A DNA stretch of 64,000 nucleotides, from NCBI GenBank assembly GCA_026129905.1, contig JAHCHE010000005.1:248001-312000 (forward strand), given 5' to 3'. Source of the DNA: Bryobacteraceae bacterium. GTDB taxonomy: Bacteria > Acidobacteriota > Terriglobia > Bryobacterales > Bryobacteraceae. Positions 52,403 through 60,133 of this stretch are shown here, piece after piece. The notes below the pieces were generated by a model. The model worked only from the letters and a program-made list of their open reading frames with translations. It had not been told where the DNA came from and did not search any database. Made by a program: the position numbers and the translations under genes. The first letter of the stretch is position 1. Every line of letters begins with the position of its first letter.

Positions 52403-53386
52403 GTGAGTATGATCAGCCGCGCGTTGATGACGATGCTCGCACTGGCGGCGGCCGCCTCCGCCGAGCAGGCCGCGCTCGCCGTGGTCGAAAAGATCGCCGG
52501 AGAGGTCGGCTTCTACTCCGAGGACGGGCGGCGTCTGGGGGGCGTGAAAGTGGGAACCCATCCCCACGAGATTATCCTTTCGCCCGACGGCAAGCTCCTC
52601 TACGTCACCGACAACGGCATCCTCTGGATGACCGAGGCGGGCGAAGGCGGCAACACGATTTCGATCATCGACGTGGCATCCCGCCACAAGGCGGGCGTCA
52701 TCGATCTGGGAAAGTACCGCCGCCCGCACGGCCTCGATTACGACCCGAAGACCGGCCGCATGGTGGTCACCATCGAAAATCCCGACGGCCTGCTGCTGGT
52801 GGATGCCGCGGCCCGCAAGGTCCTTCGGATGTACGACGTCAAGGGAGCCGATCCGCACATGGTTCTGCTGGACGCGGCCGGCGAGTGGGCGTACGTGAGC
52901 AACACCGCCAGTTCCACGCTGGCGGCGGTCCGGCTGGACACGGGCGAGGTCCGGCTGATTCCGACCGATGCCCGCCCGCAGGGCGCGGCCTGGTCGCGCG
53001 ACGGCAAGCACATCTACCTCACCAACTCCGACGGCAACTCCATCTCGATCATCGACGCGGCCGCCAAGGAGCGCATCGGCGTCATACGAACCGGCAGGGG
53101 ACCGGGCCGCATCGCGGTGACGCCTGACGGCAAGACGCTGGTCTATAATCTTCAGCCCGGCGAAGGGGTGGGCTTCGCGGACGTCGCGACGCGAAAGGAG
53201 ATCAAGACGATCGGTCTTGGCGGCCGCCCCCTGTCGCTCACCATGTCCGCCGACGGGCGCCTCGCCTACGCCGGAATTCAGGATCAGGACCGAATCTGCG
53301 TTATTTCCGTACCGGAGATGAAAGTGATCCGTACGATCTCGACCCCCAAGGGCGCCGGCCCCGACCCCGTCTTTCCGCTGCCCTGA
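52403..53386 (+). CDS. Exported YVTN-type beta-propeller protein
   Basis: The 327-aa product has a signal peptide (residues ~1-20, MISRALMTMLALAAAASA from Met3 if ATG 52409 is used). It shows seven ~42-residue repeats of YVTN/NHL type: LLYVTDNGILWM, HGLDYDPKTGRMVVTIENPDG, AYVSNTASSTLAAVRLDTGE and IYLTNSDGNSISIIDAAAKERIGVIRTGRGPGRIAVTPDGKTLV. The sequence has no catalytic residues that I recognise; the fold is a binding platform. A -10-like GACAAT (52394-52399) just upstream suggests a leaderless or short-leader message. It is followed 61 bp later by the SDR gene. Confidence 0.85.
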   Translation: MSMISRALMTMLALAAAASAEQAALAVVEKIAGEVGFYSEDGRRLGGVKVGTHPHEIILSPDGKLLYVTDNGILWMTEAGEGGNTISIIDVASRHKAGVIDLGKYRRPHGLDYDPKTGRMVVTIENPDGLLLVDAAARKVLRMYDVKGADPHMVLLDAAGEWAYVSNTASSTLAAVRLDTGEVRLIPTDARPQGAAWSRDGKHIYLTNSDGNSISIIDAAAKERIGVIRTGRGPGRIAVTPDGKTLVYNLQPGEGVGFADVATRKEIKTIGLGGRPLSLTMSADGRLAYAGIQDQDRICVISVPEMKVIRTISTPKGAGPDPVFPLP

Positions 53387-53407
53387 CCGCCCGCGCGCGG
53401 TCCTGCT

Positions 53408-53437
53408 TTGACCCCCGCGCGGCGCGCGTGAAATACT
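53408..53437 (+). promoter_or_regulatory. Promoter candidate of the SDR/aminotransferase operon
   Basis: TTGACC (53408-53413) and AATACT (53432-53437) with an 18-nt spacer lie 10 nt before ATG 53448. The start site would be at or just before the ATG, without a Shine-Dalgarno. Confidence 0.4.
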
Positions 53438-53447
53438 CGTACCCGTC

Positions 53448-54224
53448 ATGCCTGAACGCCTGAAAGGAAAGATCGCGCTCATCACCGGCGCCGCCGGCGG
53501 CATTGGCGCCGACATGGCGGCCCTGTTCGCGGAGGAAGGCGCCTCCATCGTCATCGCCGACATTCTGGCGGAGAAGGGTGAAGCGGTAGCGGCCGGCATT
53601 CAGTCCGCCGGAGGCAGCGCGACTTCGATTCCCGCCGACGTCTCCCGCTCCGACGACGTGGACCGGCTGTTTGCCGAGGCCGGCCAGGTCTACGGTGGGC
53701 TCGACATTCTCGTGAACAACGCCATTGCCGTCGACGCCGACAAGACGATCGTCGACCTGGACGAACCCACCTGGGACAAGTTCATCGACGTCTGTCTGAA
53801 AGGACCGTTCCTTTGCGCCCGGCGCGCGCTGCCGATGATGAAGGCGCGGGGCGGCGGAAGCGTGATCTGGATGTCGAGCGTCAATGCGCTGTTCGGGGTC
53901 AGCGAAACCGCCTACACAGCCGCTAAAGGAGGCCTGATCTCGATGGCGCGCCTAGTGGCGGCCGAGTACGGCGAGTGGAACATCCGGTCCAACGTCATCT
54001 GCCCCGGGACCATCGGTACGGAGCATTGCCTGGACTACTGGAACCGCTTTCCCGCCGGTTTCCAGAAGATCCTCGACATGTACCCGCTGGGCCGCATCGG
54101 AACGCCGCGGGAAGTGTCGAACCTGGCGCTGTTTCTGGCCTCCGCCGAGTCGTCGTTCGTCACCGGCGGCGTGTACCTGGTTGATGGCGGACTGCTGGCG
54201 GGGCGAAAATTCGAGGTGTCATGA
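53448..54224 (+). CDS. SDR-family oxidoreductase
   Basis: The 258-aa protein is a classical short-chain dehydrogenase: GAAGGIGADMA cofactor loop (residues 15-25), VNNAI, active Tyr/Lys in YTAAKGG, and PLGRIGTPREVSNLALFLASAESSFVTGGVYLVDGG as C-terminal block. It overlaps the following aminotransferase gene by four bases (ATGA), so the two are coupled and may act on the same carbonyl/amino compound. The Asp in VIADI after beta-2 favours NAD+ over NADP+ (family rule). Substrate unknown. Confidence 0.92.
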   Translation: MPERLKGKIALITGAAGGIGADMAALFAEEGASIVIADILAEKGEAVAAGIQSAGGSATSIPADVSRSDDVDRLFAEAGQVYGGLDILVNNAIAVDADKTIVDLDEPTWDKFIDVCLKGPFLCARRALPMMKARGGGSVIWMSSVNALFGVSETAYTAAKGGLISMARLVAAEYGEWNIRSNVICPGTIGTEHCLDYWNRFPAGFQKILDMYPLGRIGTPREVSNLALFLASAESSFVTGGVYLVDGGLLAGRKFEVS

Positions 54225-55549
54225 GTACCGAACATTTCCGGGCGGACGAACGCGCCCAAAGCGTGATGAACAAGACGGCGGGATCCGTCTCGCGATACGA
54301 TCGGGCGCGCCGGACGCTCGCCGGCGGCGTCTCCAGCGGATTGCGCCGCGCCGCCAGGCCTTATCCGCTCTACTTCGATCATGGCGTCGGGTCGCGCATC
54401 TGCGATGTCGACGGGAACCACTACCTGGACTACGCCCTGGCCTGGGGACCGCTGATTCTCGGGCACGCCCACCCGGCGGTCGTAGAGGCCATGGAGCGGC
54501 AGGTCCGGCGCGGGCTCACCTTCGGAGCGCAGCACGAACTGGAGTACGAGGTGGCCGAAGCGCTCGCGTCGGTGATCCCCTGCGCGGACGCGGTCTGTTT
54601 CGCTAACAGCGGCACCGAGATCGTCCAGGTCGCCCTGCGACTGGCGCGCGCGGCCACCCAGCGTCCGAAGTATCTCAAGTTTGAGGGCCACTATCACGGC
54701 TGGGACGACACGGTGCTGGTGAGCTACCGGCCCACGCTCGACCAGATTCACCTGGCCAGCGGCCGGCCGGTACCGGTGGGCCTGGGCCAGCTTCCGCCGG
54801 AATCGATGCTGGTGGTCGAGTGGAACGATTTCGACGGCGTCGAGGCCGCGTTCCGGGCGCACGGCGACGAGATTGCCTCCGTCATGTGCGAGCCGATGCT
54901 GTGCAACAGCGGCTGCCTGGCGCCGGCCGAGGGGTTCCTCGAGTTGCTCCGCGAGATCACTCTCCGCCACGGCGCGCTGCTGATCTTCGACGAAGTGATT
55001 ACCGGCTTCCGGCTCGACCTGAAGGGGGCGCAGGGCTACTACGGCGTCACGCCCGACCTGGCGACGTACGCCAAGGCGGTGGGGGCGGGCGCGCCGCTCA
55101 GCGTGCTGGCAGGCAAGTCCGAATACATGAACTTGGTCGCCGACGGCCGCGTCGTGCACGCCGGAACGCTGAACGGGAATCCCATCTCGCTGGCAGCGGC
55201 CAAAGCGGCGCTGGAGGAACTAACGCGGGACGCTGGCGCCGTTTACCCCGAACTCCATCGCCGCGGCGAACGCCTCCGCGACGGCATCGTCGAAATACTT
55301 CGTTCTCGAAGCTACCCGGTGGTCTCCGCCGGCGCGGGTCCCGTCTTTCACATCTCGTTCATGGAGCGGCCGGCCAGAACGTACCGCGAATGGCTCGAGG
55401 CCGACCAGAAGCTCTACTCCGATTTCGCCCTGGCGCTGCTTGACGAAGGCGTGCTCGTGCTGCCGGACGGGCGCTGGTACCTTTCGACGGCGCACACAGA
55501 CGAGGACATCGAGGCGACGCTCGCCGCCGCGGAACGGGCCGCCGGGTGA
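54221..55549 (+). CDS. Class III aminotransferase / glutamate-1-semialdehyde aminomutase-like protein
   Basis: The 442-aa PLP enzyme resembles the glutamate-1-semialdehyde 2,1-aminomutase branch of class III aminotransferases: FDHGVGSRICDVDGNHYLDYALAWGPLILGHAHPAV, CFANSGTEIVQVALRLARAAT, FEGHYHGWDD, LLIFDEVITGFRLDLKGAQGYYGVTPDLATYAKAVGAGAP with the PLP Lys in YAKAVG, and HAGTLNGNPISLAAAKAAL. As the heme pathway genes are not nearby and it is coupled to an SDR, a role as an aminotransferase is as likely as the aminomutase. The two-gene unit ends 2 nt before the convergent permease stop. Confidence 0.88.
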   Translation: MSTEHFRADERAQSVMNKTAGSVSRYDRARRTLAGGVSSGLRRAARPYPLYFDHGVGSRICDVDGNHYLDYALAWGPLILGHAHPAVVEAMERQVRRGLTFGAQHELEYEVAEALASVIPCADAVCFANSGTEIVQVALRLARAATQRPKYLKFEGHYHGWDDTVLVSYRPTLDQIHLASGRPVPVGLGQLPPESMLVVEWNDFDGVEAAFRAHGDEIASVMCEPMLCNSGCLAPAEGFLELLREITLRHGALLIFDEVITGFRLDLKGAQGYYGVTPDLATYAKAVGAGAPLSVLAGKSEYMNLVADGRVVHAGTLNGNPISLAAAKAALEELTRDAGAVYPELHRRGERLRDGIVEILRSRSYPVVSAGAGPVFHISFMERPARTYREWLEADQKLYSDFALALLDEGVLVLPDGRWYLSTAHTDEDIEATLAAAERAAG

Positions 55550-55551
55550 CC

Positions 55552-56901
55552 TCAGCTTTCGCTGAAATCGATCATCGCCGGTTTTCTCCGGAACCCGTGG
55601 GTTTGCGCGGCGAGGTGCAGTAAGCCCGCGGCGAACCAGACCGCGCCGGCGATGCGGGCGGGCGTCGGCAGGTTCCACCAGATGCCGAAGCAGAACACAA
55701 AGCCCAGGCCGGGCGCGGCCGCGTCCAGGAGAATGCGCCTTCCTCCGCTCTCGCCCGGCTGAAAGAAGTACTTGCGCGCCGCTGCGAGGTTCACGCCCAT
55801 GAACGCCAGGAAGGCGCCGAAGTTCAGAAGTTCCGCCGAAAACTCGTAGCTGATCGCCAGCGCGCCGGCCCAGGCCACCACGCCGAGAAAACAGATGTTG
55901 AAGGTCGGGCTGTTGCGGCGGGAATCGAAGCGTCCGAAGAATCGCCGGGGCAACGTTCCGTCGCGGCCCATCGCGTACAGCAGACGCGCGGCGCCGGCCT
56001 GCCCGGTCAACCCGCTGCCGAGCGCGGCCACCACCAGCACGGCGCCGATCGCCTGAAACAGGATGGAGCCGCCGACGCGCGCCGTCACGTCCATGAAGGC
56101 TGTCTCCAGGTGGGGGAAGGACTCCCAATCCGGCCAGGCCAGTTGGGCGAGGTAGACTTCGATGGAGCTGAACACGCCGGTGAGCAGGCACACCAGCACC
56201 GTCGCCAGCGGAATGGTCCGGCGCGGATTCTTCACCTCCTCGGCGAGCGTCGTCACGCCGTCGAAGCCGATATAGGTCAGCGCCGCCAGCGAGGTCGCCG
56301 TCATCACCACGCGGATATCGAAGGTTTCTGGGTTGTAGAAGGGTTTCACGGAAACCAACGCTCCCCAGCCGCCGGCGTGGAACAGGTAGCGGACCGCCAT
56401 CAGGAGAAACGCGCCGATGACAACGCACATCACCGCCAGCAGAATGGCGCTGGCTTTGGACATCACGCGCACGCCTCGCACGTTCAGCAGCGTCATGACC
56501 ACCGCGAATATCCCCGCCCACGCGGCGTACGGCACTTCCGGCGCCAGGCGGTGAAGCGCCAGGGCACCGTAGATGGTGTTGATGAGGGGGATGATCAGGT
56601 AGTCCAGCACCATCGCCCAGCCGACAAAGAAGCCGGGGTACGCTCCGAAAGTTCGGCCGACGTACGTGTACGCCGAGCCGGCGGAAGGATAGGCGGAGGC
56701 CATCCGGCCGTAGCTCAGCGCGGTGAACAGCATCGCCACCATGGCAATGAGGATCGTGGTGGCCACGTGGCCGTTCGACATCCTCAACGCCAGCCCGAAA
56801 ATACCCACGGGCGCGATGGGCTGGATGAGAACGATGCCGTAGACGATCAGGTCCCACAGCGTAAGGACCCGCTTGGGCCGCTCGACCGCCAGGGCGGCCA
56901 C
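55552..56901 (-). CDS. APC-family amino acid permease
   Basis: The 449-aa protein has about twelve hydrophobic helices and the APC-type start (LTLWDLIVYGIVLIQPIAPVGIFGLA), ASAYPSAGSAYTYVGRTFG in helix 3, and an internal TYIGFDGVTTLAEEVKNPRRTIP loop that is the family's conserved segment. It starts with GTG at 56901, directly after the M24 peptidase stop (TAG 56902-56904 reversed), with no gap, so translation is probably coupled. The pair, peptidase then permease, suggests cleavage of proline-containing peptides and uptake or exchange of amino acids. Its stop lies 2 nt from that of the convergent aminotransferase. Confidence 0.9.
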   Translation of the reverse strand: MAALAVERPKRVLTLWDLIVYGIVLIQPIAPVGIFGLALRMSNGHVATTILIAMVAMLFTALSYGRMASAYPSAGSAYTYVGRTFGAYPGFFVGWAMVLDYLIIPLINTIYGALALHRLAPEVPYAAWAGIFAVVMTLLNVRGVRVMSKASAILLAVMCVVIGAFLLMAVRYLFHAGGWGALVSVKPFYNPETFDIRVVMTATSLAALTYIGFDGVTTLAEEVKNPRRTIPLATVLVCLLTGVFSSIEVYLAQLAWPDWESFPHLETAFMDVTARVGGSILFQAIGAVLVVAALGSGLTGQAGAARLLYAMGRDGTLPRRFFGRFDSRRNSPTFNICFLGVVAWAGALAISYEFSAELLNFGAFLAFMGVNLAAARKYFFQPGESGGRRILLDAAAPGLGFVFCFGIWWNLPTPARIAGAVWFAAGLLHLAAQTHGFRRKPAMIDFSES

Positions 56902-58011
56902 CTAGCGGAGCTCCATCGGGAACGAATCCAATGGCGTGACGCCGTCTTTCGTTACCAGGTAGTTGTGCTCGAGGCGGATGCCGCCCTGCATCTCGCGGCT
57001 GTACAGCCCGGGCTCGAACGCCACCACTTCGCCTTCCTGGATGACGTGGTCGCTTCCCGGCGTCAGCCACGGAAACTCCCAGGCGTCCATCCCCAACCCG
57101 TGCCCGGCGTGGTGGGTAAACGAGCCTTTGGCCGGCGCGAACGTCTCGAGGTGCGCGCGCAACGCTTGGTAGACGTCGCGCGCCTTCGCTCCGGGTTTCA
57201 GGATGGCGGCGGCGAGCCGGTGGCCGGCCATCACGTGCGCCCACGCGTCCTGCTGGAGCTCGGTCGGAGAGCCGACGACGAACGTCCGGCACAGGTCGCA
57301 GACGTAGCCTTGCCAACTCGGGAAGATGTCAAGGATGTAGAGGTCGCCCGGTTCCACCCGACGGCTGGTGGGCGCTCCACCCTCGGAGATCGCGCGCACG
57401 CCGCAGGCGAAGTCCCCCAACAGCGGCAGCGAAGTATGGGCGCGGTTCACCATCGCCTCGTTCATGATGCTGTAGGCCTGGAACTCGGTCATGCCCGGCT
57501 CCAGGCGTTTCTTAATCGCGCCGTAACCGGCTTCCGTCAAGGCGATGGTCGCCCGGATCGACTCGACTTCGTCGGGGTCTTTGCGCCGCCGCATCTGCTC
57601 GAGTAGCGGTGTCAGATCGACGAAGTCGCGTTCGCCGAGCGCGCGCCGGAGCGACATCGGCAGGAACTCGAAGTCCGCGCCGATCCGGCCGGCGGGCGCG
57701 CCGACAAAATCGGACACGAAGCGGGCCGCCTCCTCGGCCATCGTCCGAATACTGAAGACGCGCTGGAGCGAGTAGCCGGTGTAGGTTTCGACGCGCTCCG
57801 CCGCGCATAGGGCCGGCGCGGCGTTCGTAGCCAGGAGGCTGCCGCCGGATGCGGTCAAAACGAAGGCCTGCGGCCGCGCCGGATCAACCAACGCGCCGGT
57901 GAAGTAGTAAGCGAGCTTGGGATTGGAAAGGACGGCGGCGTCAAGGCGATGCTCGGCGAGGTAGGAGAGCAGCCGCGTCTGCCGCCGGCGGCAGTTGTCG
58001 AGGTTCAGCAT
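56902..58011 (-). CDS. M24-family peptidase (Xaa-Pro aminopeptidase-like)
   Basis: This 369-aa protein is a pita-bread metallopeptidase. It has a creatinase-like N-terminal domain (to ~140) and a C-terminal catalytic domain with five metal ligands: Asp pair in GDLYILDIFPSWQGYVCDLCRTF, His in HHAGHGLGMDAWEFP, Glu in GEVVAFEPGLYSREMQGGIRLEHNYLV (two Glu). The HAGHGLG sequence also holds the substrate His. It could be prolidase, Xaa-Pro aminopeptidase or related hydrolase. ATG 58011; the 92-bp region to the divergent DUF362 gene holds both promoters. Confidence 0.9.
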   Translation of the reverse strand: MLNLDNCRRRQTRLLSYLAEHRLDAAVLSNPKLAYYFTGALVDPARPQAFVLTASGGSLLATNAAPALCAAERVETYTGYSLQRVFSIRTMAEEAARFVSDFVGAPAGRIGADFEFLPMSLRRALGERDFVDLTPLLEQMRRRKDPDEVESIRATIALTEAGYGAIKKRLEPGMTEFQAYSIMNEAMVNRAHTSLPLLGDFACGVRAISEGGAPTSRRVEPGDLYILDIFPSWQGYVCDLCRTFVVGSPTELQQDAWAHVMAGHRLAAAILKPGAKARDVYQALRAHLETFAPAKGSFTHHAGHGLGMDAWEFPWLTPGSDHVIQEGEVVAFEPGLYSREMQGGIRLEHNYLVTKDGVTPLDSFPMELR

Positions 58012-58103
58012 CGGTTCAACCCTGGCAGTCTATCGTAACGGACCGTCCGGCGAACGGGCGCTTCGTTGTCGGTGGCTCGGCGGCTACGGTAAATTCGAAG
58101 GGG

Positions 58104-59234
58104 ATGGTAAACCGCAGGTCTTTCCTTCAATACGCTGCCGCGGCCTCGCTGGCCGGGGCGGAAGTTTCCCGCGATGCGCCGAAATATCGCGTCGTCAGCT
58201 CCTACAAACCCGCCGCGGATCCAGGGATGCCGGGCCCCTACGCCGGCCAGGTGGTGGCAGTCCATTCCAACCGTTGCCTCGACGAGAACTCGGAAAAGGT
58301 TGATGCCGCCGCGGTGCGCGAGATGATCGAGCGCGGGATGCGCGAGCTGACCGGGGAGGCGCGGGCGGAGGACGCCTGGCGACGGTTCATCTCGCCCGAC
58401 GATGTCGTGGGCATCAAGGTAAACTGCTCCGGCGCTCCGAAGGTGATGTCATCTCCCGAAATTGTGGGAGAAATCGCGCGAAACCTGGTCGCGATCGGCG
58501 TGAAACCCGACCGGATTTACCTCTACGAGCGGTTCCAAGGCCAGGTGGACTCGGTGAACTATCCCGCTCACCTTCCCACCGGGGTTCAGATTGTCACCGC
58601 CGAGGCCCGCCGCGGCGGCAACCAGGCGTACGATCCCGCCATGTACGTCGAGGTGGACTTCTTCGGCGAGGAAGATACCCGCTCGAACGCCATGCGGGTT
58701 GTGACGCGGACTCTGACCAAGATCATCAACGTCCCGAACATGAAGGATCACGGGGCCTCCGGCGTGACCGGGTGCCTGAAGAACATCGCTTACGGCAGCT
58801 TCTCCAACGTGGCCCGCTCGCACCAGACCAGCGTGACGTACACGCTGTCCTTCATCGGAACACTGGCCGCGAGCGAACCCGTCCGCTCAAAAACGGTGTT
58901 GCAGATCATGGACGGATTGAAGGGAGTCTGGCACGCCGGGCCGTTCGTCGCCAGCCGCCGCTTCGTGTTCTTCCCGAAGCAGATCCATATCGGGACGGAC
59001 CCGGTGGCCATCGACCGCCTGCTCATCGACACGATTGACGACAAGCGAAAACAGATGAAGGCGATCTCGGTTTGGGACCGAAACCCGAAAACGCTCGGCA
59101 GCGTGCGCGACCGCGACCGCGACCCGAACGTCAATGTCCTGATCCGGGAGCCGGGACACATCGAGTATGCCGCAAACCTCGGCTTGGGCGTCTACGATAT
59201 CGAAAAGATCCGCGTGCGTAAAATCGAGCTTTAA
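58104..59234 (+). CDS. DUF362-family exported protein
   Basis: The 376-aa product begins with a twin-arginine leader (VNRRSFLQYAAAASLAG, residues 2-18). The core matches DUF362: VGIKVNCSG, RIYLYERF, and MKDHGASGVTGCLKNIAYGS plus LQIMDGLKGVWHAGPFVASR, typical of the family's conserved Asn/Lys/Gly residues near a putative Fe-S or metal site; there is no CxxCxxC ferredoxin domain here. Family function is unknown. GAAGGGG precedes ATG 58104 at 3 nt. It overlaps the next gene by one base (TAATG), so the three genes to 62764 form an operon. Confidence 0.85.
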   Translation: MVNRRSFLQYAAAASLAGAEVSRDAPKYRVVSSYKPAADPGMPGPYAGQVVAVHSNRCLDENSEKVDAAAVREMIERGMRELTGEARAEDAWRRFISPDDVVGIKVNCSGAPKVMSSPEIVGEIARNLVAIGVKPDRIYLYERFQGQVDSVNYPAHLPTGVQIVTAEARRGGNQAYDPAMYVEVDFFGEEDTRSNAMRVVTRTLTKIINVPNMKDHGASGVTGCLKNIAYGSFSNVARSHQTSVTYTLSFIGTLAASEPVRSKTVLQIMDGLKGVWHAGPFVASRRFVFFPKQIHIGTDPVAIDRLLIDTIDDKRKQMKAISVWDRNPKTLGSVRDRDRDPNVNVLIREPGHIEYAANLGLGVYDIEKIRVRKIEL

Positions 59235-60121
59235 TGAAAACCCTGTTTCTGGCGTTTGTCCCGCTGTTCGCCGCCTGGGCCGGAGTGGAGAAGTTCTGCG
59301 CCGATCCGGCTTCGGCCGAACTTCTGAACAAAACCGGCGAGGCTTCAGTCACGGCCTGCGACGCGGCTGAGCGGAGGAAACTGCCGGCGCCGCGAGTGAA
59401 TCTCCAGGTCAACGTGGCGTCGGCGACGCGCGCGCCGTGGATCATCGCCAACGGATGGCGGTTCCTTCGGAATCCCGGCGGCAAGTACTTCTACGAGGCC
59501 TCTGCCGGTAAAGCGACGCTGGCCATGGCCGAGGCTTTCGCCTACAACGCCGACGCCGGCTTCAAGATCGATCCCGCCGACGCCGAACAGGCCGGGCGCA
59601 TGCTCGCGTTTCTCCGCGCGCTGCCGGAGAGCGATTTGCCTCCGATGTCGGACTTCGCTTTCGTGGACGACGGGACCGGAGTGGCCGGCGAAGCGATGAA
59701 TCTGATGACGCGCCGAAACCTGCTTTATGCGGTTGTGCGCCAGCCGGATTCCCGTTACGCCTTTACGGTGGTTCCGGGAAACGATGAATTTCCCCGAAAA
59801 TTAGCGGCAAATCCGGGAAATTTTGCTACAGCCGTGCGTCAGAAACTCACCGACGAGAAGCGCTCGATCCGGTTGTACGGAAGCGAAATGGCGATCATCC
59901 GGGCCGCCGGCGACGGCAAGGCGGCGCGCCTGCACATCCTGAATTACGCCGATCGTCCGCTCGAAGGGATTCGCCTGCGCGTGCGCGGCGCCTATTCCAA
60001 GGCGGACGTCCACGCGTTCACACAGGCGGACGCCGCGGCGACAGAGTTCGTCGTGGAGGACGGTTTCACCGAATTCAGCATCCCGCAGATGGGCGTTTAC
60101 GCCGTCGTCGATCTCCGATAA
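59234..60121 (+). CDS. Uncharacterised exported protein
   Basis: The 295-aa protein has a signal peptide (MKTLFLAFVPLFAAWAG) and then no domain that I recognise. There is a two-Cys N-terminal part (CADPAS, CDAAERRKLP), a NLQVNVASATRAPWIIANGWRFLRNPGGKYFYEAS core, DFAFVDDGTGVAGEAMNLMTRRNLLY, and a C-terminal Ig/beta-sandwich-like region (LHILNYADRPLEGIRLRVRGAY..ADVHAF) resembling the C-terminal beta domain seen on many glycoside hydrolases. The start is ATG 59234 in TAATG, coupled to DUF362. The following gene begins 12 nt after its stop. Role unknown, likely with the two neighbours. Confidence 0.65.
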   Translation: MKTLFLAFVPLFAAWAGVEKFCADPASAELLNKTGEASVTACDAAERRKLPAPRVNLQVNVASATRAPWIIANGWRFLRNPGGKYFYEASAGKATLAMAEAFAYNADAGFKIDPADAEQAGRMLAFLRALPESDLPPMSDFAFVDDGTGVAGEAMNLMTRRNLLYAVVRQPDSRYAFTVVPGNDEFPRKLAANPGNFATAVRQKLTDEKRSIRLYGSEMAIIRAAGDGKAARLHILNYADRPLEGIRLRVRGAYSKADVHAFTQADAAATEFVVEDGFTEFSIPQMGVYAVVDLR

Positions 60122-60133
60122 ACTGGCGGTTCG

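Noticed and set aside
55220-57316. 698-aa minus-strand open frame
   Set aside because: A different frame over the aminotransferase 3' end and the permease, which has clear membrane helices and APC motifs.
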